Source of the DNA: an uncultured Alphaproteobacteria bacterium
GTDB lineage: Bacteria > Pseudomonadota > Alphaproteobacteria > Rs-D84
Reading direction: 5' to 3'
Length of the DNA stretch: 52,724 nucleotides
Assembly (NCBI GenBank): GCA_937903135.1
Contig: CALDAH010000002.1
Coordinates: forward strand, 1-52,724
In this document: in pieces, positions 33,101 to 41,650 of the stretch
How positions within the stretch are numbered: the stretch's first letter is position 1
Layout of the letters: each line of letters begins with the position of its first letter
Translations under genes and position numbers: made by a program
Notes under the pieces: model-generated
Told to the model about the DNA's origin: nothing
Seen by the model: the letters and a program-made list of their open reading frames with translations, nothing else
The model's database searches: none

Positions 33101-35860
33101 GACATACCGCTTGCGACCGAAAATGCGGGGACATATTTCTTGCAATTACTGGATGCATCCGGGAAAATTTTGGCGAATATTGAATACTTTGTCGCAGGGA
33201 CAGAAAACGCATCACTGCAGTCGGATACGCGCGCGGATTTAAAGATTAAACTAAACGCATCCGAATATGCCCCGGGTGATGATATTGCGATCAGCGTTAC
33301 CGCCCCGTATACAGGAACGGGCCTAATAACCATTGAACGCGATAAAGTATACGCATATAAATGGTTTACCGCGAATACTACGTCATCCGTCCAGCATATA
33401 ACCGTCCCCGACGGGTTCGAAGGAACGGGATACATAAACGTTTCATTTGTTCGCGACATCCACAGCCGGGATGTATTTACAACCCCGTATACATATGCCG
33501 TCGCCCCGATGCGCGCCGAGATTAGCCAGCGCAGGATTAATATTGACCTGTCTGCACCGGATGTTATTCGTGACAATAAACTTACCGTAAAATATAAAAC
33601 AAATTCAGATGCCCGTATAATGATTTTTACCGTAAATACAGGTATTTTACAGGTCGCAAAATATAAAATCCCGAACCCGCTGGAACACTTTTTCCAAAAG
33701 GCCGCATTACAGGTTGAAACATATCAGATACTATCCTTGCTATTGCCGGAATATAATATATTACGGGAATACGCCAAAACAGGCGGCGGGGATTTTGGTG
33801 GCGTTGACGGCGAAATGGGCGGAATATTTACAAACCCGTTTGGTCGCAAAACGAACGCCCCGGTCGCATTTTATTCTGAAATAATCAGCGCCCGCGCTAA
33901 TACGCCCGGCACTATTACGTTTGATATCCCGGATTATTTCAACGGCGCGGTAAAGATATTTGCCGTTGCCGCAAATGATTCTGCCGTCGGGGCGGCGGAT
34001 ATATCTGCGCAAATCCAAAGCCCGATTATTATATCCACCACGGCCCCGCTGTTTGCTGCCCCGGGCGATATATTTGACGTAAATACGGTTATAACAAACC
34101 TAACCGACCCGACCCTGAATATTGAATCTGTTAAAGTATCCGCGACGGTATCCGATAACCTGGATATTATAAATAAATCCACCGCGGATTTAACAATTGC
34201 AAAAAACAGTGAAAAACTATGGACATTTGGCGTAAAAACCGGCGACAAATTAGGTAACGCCAATATCACAATAGATGCCATCGCCACAGGTCAAAGCACA
34301 GCCGCACCTATAAACAAATCGGCCACTGCCACGATGTCACTGCGCCCGGTTACAACATATAAAAGCAATATAACCACGGGGACTATAAAATCCGATAAAA
34401 CAACCATAAAGAACTTTGATATCGCGACATACCCCGAATTTGCTAATCGTAAAATATATATATCGGCCAATGCATCCACGCTAATCCGGCCATTATTTGA
34501 ATACCTAAATCACTATGATTATACATGCACCGAACAGCTGGTATCGCGCGCACTGCCGTATGCAATTGCGCCTAACAGTGCCCTGATCGGGACAAGCTTT
34601 GATAAATCCGCGGAAAAGATAAACGCCGTGATCAATACACTTAAAAACCGGCAAAACGACGATGGATCATTTGATTTATGGACCACACGTCAGGTATCAC
34701 GTAATAACGAATCCAACCCGGATGCCGCATATATAACCGCATATGTTGCGCAATTCTTAACCATTGCTAATGATGCCGGGTTTAATGTCCCCCAAAATAT
34801 GCTGTCACGGGCAATAAACTTCTTGCGGACATATGCCGGGACAAATATTCAATCGGAATTCAGTGCCGCGGCATCAGCATTTGCAATATATGTAATTACC
34901 CAGAACGGGTATGTTACAACCGGATATATTAACCGATTCGAAGAATATGCGAATGCTAATATAAAAGACTGGCAATCAAAATTAATCGGTGCATATATCG
35001 CGGCCAGCTATAAAATGCTAAAACAATCCGATATCGCTGATAAAATTATTGAAAAATATCAACCGTCTAAAAACAGCCGCTTTGAATACATATCGCAGTT
35101 TAATAATAATATTGCAAACGATGCGATTTATTCATACCTGGCCGGGAAATATTTTGACTATCCCGCGCAGCTATTGCCGAATATCAGCGAATATATTAAT
35201 CGCGGGGAATATACGTCATATACATCTGCGATGATTATATTGGGACTGTCGCGGGCGGGTACAAAAACCGGCGACGCAATAAATTCTGTGACCGTCACAG
35301 CGGACGATACGGAAATAACCGGCACAACCGAATCCGGGGAATATATCGCGACGATTCCCGAAAACGCCAAAAAGTTAGTTATAAAATGCCCCGAATGCGA
35401 TAACGGGAATAATCTGTTCTATACGACACTGGCCCAGGGATTCCCGCGCACCGTTACCACGCATTCATCGGGCATAGATATCGTTCGTGAATATTATAAT
35501 TCGGACGGCGACCGTATAACCACCGCCACAGTTGGCGATATGATAACGGTAAAAATATATGCCCGCACCCGCGGAACAACGGATGAAATAAGTGACGTTG
35601 TTATTACCGATTTACTGCCCGGCGGTTTTATCCCGGATGCAATATCGGGGGATATGACGTTTTCAGAAATCCGCGAAGACCGCGTATTAATATACACCGA
35701 TCTAACGCGTGATAACCGCGTAATTACATACACCGCCCAAATCGGGACGGCCGGGCGTTTTCAGATTCCCCCAATTCAGGCCACGGCGATGTATAACCCG
35801 GCACTAAGCGCGCCCGGTAAAACAGGTGATATATTTACAGTATCCAATGCAGCAGATTAA
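30101..35860 (+). CDS. Bacterial alpha-2-macroglobulin family protease inhibitor, thioester type
   Basis: This 1919-residue protein is anchored by one N-terminal membrane segment (about residues 24-44) and otherwise periplasmic. It has many macroglobulin-like beta-sandwich domains ('FTDRGIYRPGENAIIAGVIK' is the typical MG/bait-side motif). The thioester CTEQ lies in 'YDYTCTEQLVSRALP' (Cys1476), followed by the alpha/alpha thioester domain ('DDGSFDLWTT') and a C-terminal receptor-like domain. Family members trap proteases in the periplasm and are usually encoded with PBP1C, as here. A TATAAT lies at 30031-30036 and AGGAAGGG precedes the ATG. The end overlaps the pbpC start. Confidence 0.93.
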   Translation: MTRKKNIHKSNKTTPWYFKKWWKIIGIIIIIAAIITTAVVWRTLSTRGQTRMKITTNQPISAQFTDNNTTSLISNNAIVDINNSRELNRPGRLLVTYDITAGNYAPAFRSAITDSDINKGVKITPFIKGVWKSRDGNSLEFTPAGDWPANTRFNIKISKKLINPDIVPNSYQASFNTAPISATIENFNIYPMPNAPKTMTAVAVLSFNYPIDIKDFNNKVSMKLDGEKLDFSVKFDRFHRTVFIISSPITVTDSPQTVRLKLNRIPALYGDDATKKLTAAATIESADNFFKITSLDAITADTPDGNSEQLLLLNTTAGAAKNTDWNKFIQIYLLPKKYNNDSDENTHTWAMDEITPEVLQRSTVIPFKQTNFATPAGVYQYAFTYNISDNEKRYMYVSVRGGAQSAGGFILQNGIDKILPVPYPERQVKIAGSGAILSLAGDKKLGIMARGGAAAAYINLYKVKSDEINHLISQTYDVFANNMEFKSWAFGAYDMSVVFQKKITFADSSMNKTNYSSVDLGDYLNRTHNDNTGIFIIQAGPTQNQANYSDKRLILLTNFGIIRKLNHSNNTSDIFVSILSTGAPAADTAIEVLGRNGNPVWAGRTDNSGHVIIPALPWSEYKNEKEPVAIVARSGDDVSFIPYNAAYAQRVEYSKFDIDGTYSSATTPLNAFVFTDRGIYRPGENAIIAGVIKNKTFNSLAGIPVRIEIYDARGRTVFERVISLASDGMFDIKYAIGETAAIGEYNVNVFSVNSKNKSQDLLGNAYFRIEEFVPDTLKINAAIPGASDNGWLSPDGLNANVSLYNLFGTPAVYRRITASVTMTPVEFSFPEYKNYIFTPNFISGSGMSDNTATRVQTFSQQLPDAKTNNDGETEIPITFDHTIPSGTYKLTMNIHGFEGATGKSVQTTISARVSDAKYIIGYLNNSDLGYINQNARRSVNIIAIDHTAARTSARGITMRLLRRENLTSLIKDYNNYYKYQTITRDSIISQSAINIPDTGMDIPLATENAGTYFLQLLDASGKILANIEYFVAGTENASLQSDTRADLKIKLNASEYAPGDDIAISVTAPYTGTGLITIERDKVYAYKWFTANTTSSVQHITVPDGFEGTGYINVSFVRDIHSRDVFTTPYTYAVAPMRAEISQRRINIDLSAPDVIRDNKLTVKYKTNSDARIMIFTVNTGILQVAKYKIPNPLEHFFQKAALQVETYQILSLLLPEYNILREYAKTGGGDFGGVDGEMGGIFTNPFGRKTNAPVAFYSEIISARANTPGTITFDIPDYFNGAVKIFAVAANDSAVGAADISAQIQSPIIISTTAPLFAAPGDIFDVNTVITNLTDPTLNIESVKVSATVSDNLDIINKSTADLTIAKNSEKLWTFGVKTGDKLGNANITIDAIATGQSTAAPINKSATATMSLRPVTTYKSNITTGTIKSDKTTIKNFDIATYPEFANRKIYISANASTLIRPLFEYLNHYDYTCTEQLVSRALPYAIAPNSALIGTSFDKSAEKINAVINTLKNRQNDDGSFDLWTTRQVSRNNESNPDAAYITAYVAQFLTIANDAGFNVPQNMLSRAINFLRTYAGTNIQSEFSAAASAFAIYVITQNGYVTTGYINRFEEYANANIKDWQSKLIGAYIAASYKMLKQSDIADKIIEKYQPSKNSRFEYISQFNNNIANDAIYSYLAGKYFDYPAQLLPNISEYINRGEYTSYTSAMIILGLSRAGTKTGDAINSVTVTADDTEITGTTESGEYIATIPENAKKLVIKCPECDNGNNLFYTTLAQGFPRTVTTHSSGIDIVREYYNSDGDRITTATVGDMITVKIYARTRGTTDEISDVVITDLLPGGFIPDAISGDMTFSEIREDRVLIYTDLTRDNRVITYTAQIGTAGRFQIPPIQATAMYNPALSAPGKTGDIFTVSNAAD

Positions 35861-38243
35861 AAAATTATACCGCGATCTTAAAAAATCTATGACGGGGATT
35901 TATCACCGTCACAGGTTTTTATCTATATCCGTTATAGTATGTTTATTTACATATATTATTTGCCGTGTATTTTTTTCACCGGATTTATTATGCGACACCC
36001 ATTTTTCAACCGCATATTATGATCGGAACGGTCATTTAATGCGGCTAACATTATCCGCGGATGAAAAGTATCGCATATTTACCCCATTGGATAAAATCAG
36101 CCCGGCCCTGCAGCAGGCAACCATTTTATACGAAGATAAATATTTTTATGCCCACGCGGGCGTGAACCCGGTATCACTGTTATCGGCGGCAAAAAACTAT
36201 TTCCGCGGGAATCCGCATCCGGCGGGCGCATCAACAATTACAATGCAGGTTGCCCGATTAAAATACGGCCTGAATACCACACGCATCCGGGGAAAACTAA
36301 TACAAATTGCCGCAGCGATTTATATTGACGCATTTTATTCCAAGCGCGATATACTCGAGGCCTATCTAAACCTTGCCCCGTATGGTGGCAACATAGAAGG
36401 CGTCGGTGCAGCATCGCTAATTTACTTTCGCCAATCGGCCGAAAACATATCTACGATTGAATCAATTACGTTATCAACAATTCCACAAAATCCGACCAAG
36501 CGCGGTCTGAATACGCCAACCGGATTAAAAAATATGAACAACATGCGCAAAGAATTAGTTAATAAATGGATACAGCGATACCCGGACGATAAAAACCTGG
36601 GCGAATTGGCCGATATGGAATTAGATATTCATACCGCCCGGGATCTGCCGTTCTATGCGCCACATTTTATTGATCGTGCGATCGCACGCCATAATAACTA
36701 CTGGGCGAATATCGGGAAACGCAATTCTCGGATAATAACCACGATTGATCTGGATTTACAGCAACGCCTGGAACAGGCCCTGGGGCGTGAAATTGGTCGC
36801 CGGGAAAATATTGGCGTTGAAAATGCAGCAATGGTATTGATAAATTATAAAACGATGGAGGTTATATCGCACATCGGTTCTGCAAATTATTTTAATAAAT
36901 CAATATATGGCGAAAACGACGGCGTATATGCCCGTCGCAGTCCGGGATCAACGCTGAAACCATTAATATATGCCGCGGCCGTTGATATGGGAAAAATCCA
37001 CGGTATGACGTTGTTAAAGGATTCTAAAATAAACTTTGGCGTATACGCGCCGGAAAATTCTGATAATGAATTCTATGGCCCGGTTTTGGCGCGCGATGCA
37101 TTAGCACATTCACGAAATATTCCGGCAATTAACCTGCTGCGTCAAATTGGCCCTGAAAATTTTTATAACCTGCTATCCGAATCCGGGGTAAGCAACCTGC
37201 GCCCGTATGGTCATTATGGAATATCAATCGCCCTTGGCGGGGCCGAAGTATCAATGCTAGAACTTGCGCGGATATATGCAACAATGGCCAATCTGGGGAT
37301 GAAATATAATATAAAAACGGAACAAAGCGATGATATCGGCCCCGGCGATCAGCTGCTATCGCCCGAGGCGTTCTTTATAGTTCTAGATATGCTATCGCAT
37401 CAGGCCGCGCCAAGTAAAAATATACCGTTTGCCAAATCTAAACGTGCGAATATCCGCCATTATTGGAAAACGGGGACATCATCGTCATTTCGTGACGCAT
37501 GGACCGCCGGAATTTTTGGTGATTATGTTTTGGTTGTATGGGTCGGGAATTTTACCGGGCAACCGAATAACTCGTTCAGTGGTGCACGCGTCGCCGCCCC
37601 GATATATTTTGCATTATCCGATGTGGTTATAAAATATACCAATACAGAAAATAATAACTTTCTGCGGCCGGATTTAAACATCTCGCAAATTGATATGTGC
37701 GCGGATGTCGGCGGCATTGCGGGTACATATTGCCCAAAAACAGTTAAATCATATTTTATCCCCGGTAAATCCCCGATTGATACAACCAGTGTTTATCGCG
37801 CAATACCGATTGATAAAAAAACCGGCCGCCGGGCATGCAGCCGCGATCCGGAAACGACATATATGAAAGTATATGAATTCTGGGATTCTGAATTTTTAGA
37901 TATGTTTAATCGTGCCGGCATACGGCGTAATACACCGCCCGCGTTTTTAGAAAATTGTAATCTGGATGAAATCGCATCTATGCGCCCTGCCCCAATTATT
38001 ACATCGCCCGCCGACGGGACACGCACCGTAATTACAACACAATCCAACACCGCACCGATCGCATTCGTGGCAATAACAGACAGCCCGAACACCAAAATAT
38101 TTTGGTTTTTAGACGACAAAATGATTGGCACAACCCAATCCGGCGAAACGCTGATGTATGACGTAATAATCGGTGATCACCGCATACGCGCTATGGATGA
38201 ACTGGGCACGGGCGCGGCATCAGAATTTTTAGTTATAAAATAA
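35847..38243 (+). CDS. pbpC: Penicillin-binding protein 1C (bifunctional transglycosylase/transpeptidase)
   Basis: About 798 residues: N-terminal membrane segment (about 26-45), then a glycosyltransferase family 51 domain ('EDKYFYAHAGVNPVSLL', 'GASTITMQVARL', 'YLNLAPYGGNIEGVGAASL'). A transpeptidase domain follows with the three active-site motifs SxxK ('SPGSTLKP', about residue 364), SxN ('HSRNIPA') and KTG ('YWKTGTSSSFRDAW'), and finally the C-terminal beta domain of PBP1C. The ATG at 35847 overlaps the macroglobulin stop by 14 bases, and an in-frame GTG at 35826 is an alternative. Coupling with the macroglobulin is a known pairing in Proteobacteria. Confidence 0.95.
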   Translation: MQQIKKLYRDLKKSMTGIYHRHRFLSISVIVCLFTYIICRVFFSPDLLCDTHFSTAYYDRNGHLMRLTLSADEKYRIFTPLDKISPALQQATILYEDKYFYAHAGVNPVSLLSAAKNYFRGNPHPAGASTITMQVARLKYGLNTTRIRGKLIQIAAAIYIDAFYSKRDILEAYLNLAPYGGNIEGVGAASLIYFRQSAENISTIESITLSTIPQNPTKRGLNTPTGLKNMNNMRKELVNKWIQRYPDDKNLGELADMELDIHTARDLPFYAPHFIDRAIARHNNYWANIGKRNSRIITTIDLDLQQRLEQALGREIGRRENIGVENAAMVLINYKTMEVISHIGSANYFNKSIYGENDGVYARRSPGSTLKPLIYAAAVDMGKIHGMTLLKDSKINFGVYAPENSDNEFYGPVLARDALAHSRNIPAINLLRQIGPENFYNLLSESGVSNLRPYGHYGISIALGGAEVSMLELARIYATMANLGMKYNIKTEQSDDIGPGDQLLSPEAFFIVLDMLSHQAAPSKNIPFAKSKRANIRHYWKTGTSSSFRDAWTAGIFGDYVLVVWVGNFTGQPNNSFSGARVAAPIYFALSDVVIKYTNTENNNFLRPDLNISQIDMCADVGGIAGTYCPKTVKSYFIPGKSPIDTTSVYRAIPIDKKTGRRACSRDPETTYMKVYEFWDSEFLDMFNRAGIRRNTPPAFLENCNLDEIASMRPAPIITSPADGTRTVITTQSNTAPIAFVAITDSPNTKIFWFLDDKMIGTTQSGETLMYDVIIGDHRIRAMDELGTGAASEFLVIK

Positions 38244-38246
38244 ATA

Positions 38247-39137
38247 TTATGATTTTTTATCTTCCAGCGTAATCAGCCCGTATCGCATTATATAGCTAAA
38301 CGATATCCCGATAACAGAATTACTGCCGTAAACGTCAACCCCGCGTGCCTTGGCCCGGCGATATTGCGCATACGGTCCCATTGTAAAGTTTCCCCATAAA
38401 TTCGTATCCATACGAATAACGGCACTAAAATCGCGATCCAGATCGGTGCTGACGTAATCCGAATATGAAAAATATTCACGATAGTAACCGTTTGTTGAAA
38501 ACTTAATCCCTTCGCGCAGTTGGTATTCCAACCGCCATCCGAATTCTGCACCGGTTTTACTGGTCTGATCCCCGGCATAGGTAAAATCATATTCGTATAC
38601 CCCTGTTAAATACAGGCTTTTGATTATCGGATGATCAAATAACGACAGACCCGCGCTAGATCGGATAATATTTTGACGCGGATCGCCAACAAATTCCGTA
38701 TCATATGCCCCACGCAGCGTCGGGCCGAATTTAAAACCACCAAATTCCCAGCATGCCCATGACATATCGCTGGATAGCAAAATCTTATCCGCGTTTTCAT
38801 TAGACGTTGCCGGGGCATTATACGGTTTAAGGGTTGTTTTCCCGTATTCCATAAACAGGCTATTATCCCATCTAAATTTATTACGACGGTATTCCAGGGC
38901 CGTATCAAAAACACCTTTAATAAAATCTTGGCTATCTGCCTTTAGCGCGGATACCGGGGAATCGGCATATTCTGCGGCATTTTTAACCTCTGTCTTTGAC
39001 ATAGACAGCCCGATACGACGAATGGCCAGGTGCAGTTCAACCTCGTCCGATGGGGGCGTATCGGTCAGTTCTAAATCTGCAAATGCCGCAACAGGCATAA
39101 ATACCGCAAATAACAATAATAACGAAGCTTTTTTCAA
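38247..39137 (-). CDS. Outer membrane beta-barrel protein, unknown function
   Basis: This 296-residue protein has a signal peptide (about residues 1-20). It then shows alternating amphipathic strands with many aromatic ends ('GAYDTEF', 'LTGVYEYDFTYAGD', 'FGWRLEYQLREGIKFSTNGY'), typical of a barrel of roughly 12 strands. No enzyme motif is recognised. It is convergent with pbpC, with only three bases between the stops, and lies 85 bases downstream of another exported-protein gene on the same strand. Confidence 0.72.
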   Translation of the reverse strand: MKKASLLLLFAVFMPVAAFADLELTDTPPSDEVELHLAIRRIGLSMSKTEVKNAAEYADSPVSALKADSQDFIKGVFDTALEYRRNKFRWDNSLFMEYGKTTLKPYNAPATSNENADKILLSSDMSWACWEFGGFKFGPTLRGAYDTEFVGDPRQNIIRSSAGLSLFDHPIIKSLYLTGVYEYDFTYAGDQTSKTGAEFGWRLEYQLREGIKFSTNGYYREYFSYSDYVSTDLDRDFSAVIRMDTNLWGNFTMGPYAQYRRAKARGVDVYGSNSVIGISFSYIMRYGLITLEDKKS

Positions 39138-39222
39138 TTTATTCCCCTATCCTTTTTCGGCATAAATTTATATCAATATAAATAAAAGTCAAGGCATAGA
39201 TGCCCTTTTAAAAAACAGATAT

Positions 39223-39840
39223 TTATTTCCAAATACGCAGCAATCCATCCTGATTGGAATAGTGCCATCCGGCCTCGCGCAGGGCGATTGTAAATGCTGC
39301 ACGCGATGCTGATGGCATCTCGGCCGTTATTTGATTTCCCATAATATATTTTGTGGCAATATCAATTTTTTCGCGACGTGCAATTTGGTTTAACCCCATC
39401 CAATCCGCCATCGCATCAGATAGCGTTATAATTACCGTAAACATATCCGATCGTGCCGCATCCGGCAGCCAGTTCTGAACACCTTTTTCGTTCAGCCATG
39501 TGCGCGCCGCCGCGGAATCCAAGGTCATTGTTATATTGGCAGAATACGTTGTATCGGACAGTTTTTCCCCGTCAATACTTGACGCTGAAATCAGATTTGC
39601 CAATTCCGACCCGGCGGCATTTTGTAACGCGGCCCGTAATTGTTCACTGTTGGAATATTGCGATAAAATATCTGTTATTATCTGCTGGCGAGCCTCGTCC
39701 ATGGCCATATTTTTTGCAACCGCGGCGGTATCACTGGTAACATTTACCGCCGCAACACCGGTCAGATTTACCGCCGCATGCGATGCGCCGAATAACGCCG
39801 CAAAGCAAAATATTGCAAAAAATACTTTTATCTGTTTCAT
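39223..39840 (-). CDS. Secreted protein, DUF2066/FlgT-N-like, unknown function
   Basis: This 205-residue protein has a signal peptide (about residues 1-22). The segment 'AVNVTSDTAAVAKNMAMDEA' followed by 'RQQIITDIL' resembles the small alpha/beta domain found in DUF2066 and FlgT N-termini, where a helix begins with 'A-x(5)-A-x(2)-E/D-A'. Assignment is tentative. Its ATG overlaps the stop of the upstream barrel gene as TAATG, so the two are coupled. Confidence 0.65.
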   Translation of the reverse strand: MKQIKVFFAIFCFAALFGASHAAVNLTGVAAVNVTSDTAAVAKNMAMDEARQQIITDILSQYSNSEQLRAALQNAAGSELANLISASSIDGEKLSDTTYSANITMTLDSAAARTWLNEKGVQNWLPDAARSDMFTVIITLSDAMADWMGLNQIARREKIDIATKYIMGNQITAEMPSASRAAFTIALREAGWHYSNQDGLLRIWK

Positions 39841-41333
39841 TAGAACTTAGCCTGCAGCCCTACCCGGACACCCAATGATTTATAGAACGATTCTACCTCG
39901 CCGCTGACCGAACATACCCATCCCGGGCAATCGTTTTGCAGCTGTTTAATATTAATTGCCGTTGCACTGCCCGTTTCTGGGTTCAGCATTGCGGCCTCGT
40001 CCCCTTTGTATGCATCACTGTTTAATAATGCATTGTATATTCCCATATAATAATCACCGTTTAGGTATGTTTTTGCATCCGCATCACTTACGGTATAATA
40101 ATCATATGTAACGCCAAGGGACAGCGATACACGGTTGTTAATTGCCGTGGTCCAATTTGCCCCCATTCCCAGATGGAACGCTGATCCAATACCGGCTTCG
40201 TCTAAAACGCTTTTCGGGTGCTGCCAATCAAAACGATACGGCTGATCACCTTCGGCGGTATATGCCGGCAGTCCCAGTTCAACGTGCCCGTTTACCTGGT
40301 TATTTTGGTTAATTTCATATAACATATCCAATGCAACATATGGCCCGGACCATTCAACTTCGTACGAATGGCTTGTCCCCGGTTGCTGGTAATAATATGT
40401 CCCGGCGGTATCAATCTCGGTCGCGCCCTGATGTATCGGTAAACGATCCGTAATTTTATCGCGCCATACAACGGCCTGGGTATATCCACCCTTGCCATCG
40501 GGGGTATAGAATATTATAATCGGGTCACACTGAATTTCGTCGCTTCCCTCTACTTTAAAACATGCCGCGGTATCAACGGATAGTCCATAGTTCTTTTCCG
40601 TTTCCAGTTTGTATTTAAAATAGCGATAACCGACCGACGGGGTAAATTTTACGTTACCGACCTTAAAGAAATCTGTTAAACCGAATCCGATATTAAACCC
40701 GTACATATTGCCGCCACTGCTTTTACCAATAGACAGCGCATGCCCAAGCTGTTCGCCGATTACGTTTTTATTTTGATCAACCCATTGTGTAATAAAATAT
40801 CCGCCGTTTGTAATATCGTCGTCAACCATTGTGGTTTCGCCCGACTGCATACCGTATTTAAATCCCGCGTTTACCTGCATCCGGGTATTACCTGCGTTAA
40901 ACATATACCCGCCGTTTATATCCAAAACGTTCCAGCCGACATTATCGTAATGCAATATAGATCCGGATTCCTTCATCTCGAACTGCCACTGCGCAAATTC
41001 ATGCGACAGGCCGCCGTCAATAAAAAATCCGTTCTTGGATGATGTTGCGGCCTTTTTCGGCTGCGCCGCCTGGGGTGCATTTGCGTTCATCTGCGGCTGC
41101 TGGCCTGTCCGCATCCCAGAATTCGAACGAATGCTGGAATAGCTGCTGCCGCTGGTATATGCGCCCCGTGTCTGGGTTGCATAACCGGTCTGTTGCGGGT
41201 TATACGTACGCTGGGTATATCGCGTCTGGGGCGATTGATATGCACCGGTATAATACGTTCCGGCGGCATTTGCTGCGCATGGCACAACCGCTAAAAGCGA
41301 GCATCTAAATAAAAACTGCGGCAATTTTTTCAT
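39840..41333 (-). CDS. Outer membrane beta-barrel protein with Tyr/Thr/Gln-rich N-terminus
   Basis: This 497-residue protein has a signal peptide (about residues 1-24). A low-complexity segment rich in Tyr, Thr, Gln and Ser follows (25-90), then a long barrel-like region with amphipathic strands ending 'SLGVRVGLQAKF' (terminal Phe). The start at 41333 has AAGGA nine bases upstream and begins a proper signal peptide; the open frame extends upstream without meaning. Its general look (periodic 'GFNIGFGLTDFF', 'FTPSVGYRYFKYKL') recalls omptin- or porin-like barrels, but I cannot assign a family. First gene of a three-gene envelope cluster. Confidence 0.75.
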   Translation of the reverse strand: MKKLPQFLFRCSLLAVVPCAANAAGTYYTGAYQSPQTRYTQRTYNPQQTGYATQTRGAYTSGSSYSSIRSNSGMRTGQQPQMNANAPQAAQPKKAATSSKNGFFIDGGLSHEFAQWQFEMKESGSILHYDNVGWNVLDINGGYMFNAGNTRMQVNAGFKYGMQSGETTMVDDDITNGGYFITQWVDQNKNVIGEQLGHALSIGKSSGGNMYGFNIGFGLTDFFKVGNVKFTPSVGYRYFKYKLETEKNYGLSVDTAACFKVEGSDEIQCDPIIIFYTPDGKGGYTQAVVWRDKITDRLPIHQGATEIDTAGTYYYQQPGTSHSYEVEWSGPYVALDMLYEINQNNQVNGHVELGLPAYTAEGDQPYRFDWQHPKSVLDEAGIGSAFHLGMGANWTTAINNRVSLSLGVTYDYYTVSDADAKTYLNGDYYMGIYNALLNSDAYKGDEAAMLNPETGSATAINIKQLQNDCPGWVCSVSGEVESFYKSLGVRVGLQAKF

Positions 41334-41477
41334 AATACTTATCCTTACCTTTACCAATATCAAAAATATTCTATCATAAAAAGGTTGCAAATAAAACATC
41401 TTCTTGCAACAATAAATAAGAAAATTTATTATATGGTTAGTTTTTATCCTATTGTTATGAAAACTAATTATACCATT

Positions 41478-41562
41478 GCGGATATGGCGAAACTGGTAGA
41501 CGCGCAGCACTAAGGATGCTGTGGAGCAATCCTTGGGGGTTCAAGTCCCCCTATCCGCACCA
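41478..41562 (+). tRNA. tRNA-Leu, anticodon AAG
   Basis: Complete class II tRNA of 85 bases with encoded CCA. The acceptor stem is GCGGATA/TATCCGC, the D stem GCG/CGC with loop AAACTGGTAGA, the anticodon stem CAGCA/TGCTG with loop CTAAGGA (anticodon AAG, 41512-41514), a short variable arm (GGA-GCAA-TCC), and the T arm GGGGG-TTCAAGT-CCCCC. Every stem is perfectly paired. A34 is unusual in bacteria outside tRNA-Arg(ACG). If edited to inosine it would read CUU, CUC and CUA. Confidence 0.95.
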
Positions 41563-41637
41563 GCTTATTTATATAATATAAAAAGAATTATATTTGCCTA
41601 TTTTCTGCTTGCCCGAGTTTTTATAATTTTGCTAGCA

Positions 41638-41643
41638 TATAAT
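41638..41643 (+). promoter_or_regulatory. -10 element directly before the 41651 gene (possible leaderless transcript)
   Basis: TATAAT (41638-41643) is seven bases before the ATG at 41651 and no ribosome site lies between. The -35 is poor. Confidence 0.45.
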
Positions 41644-41650
41644 ACATAGA

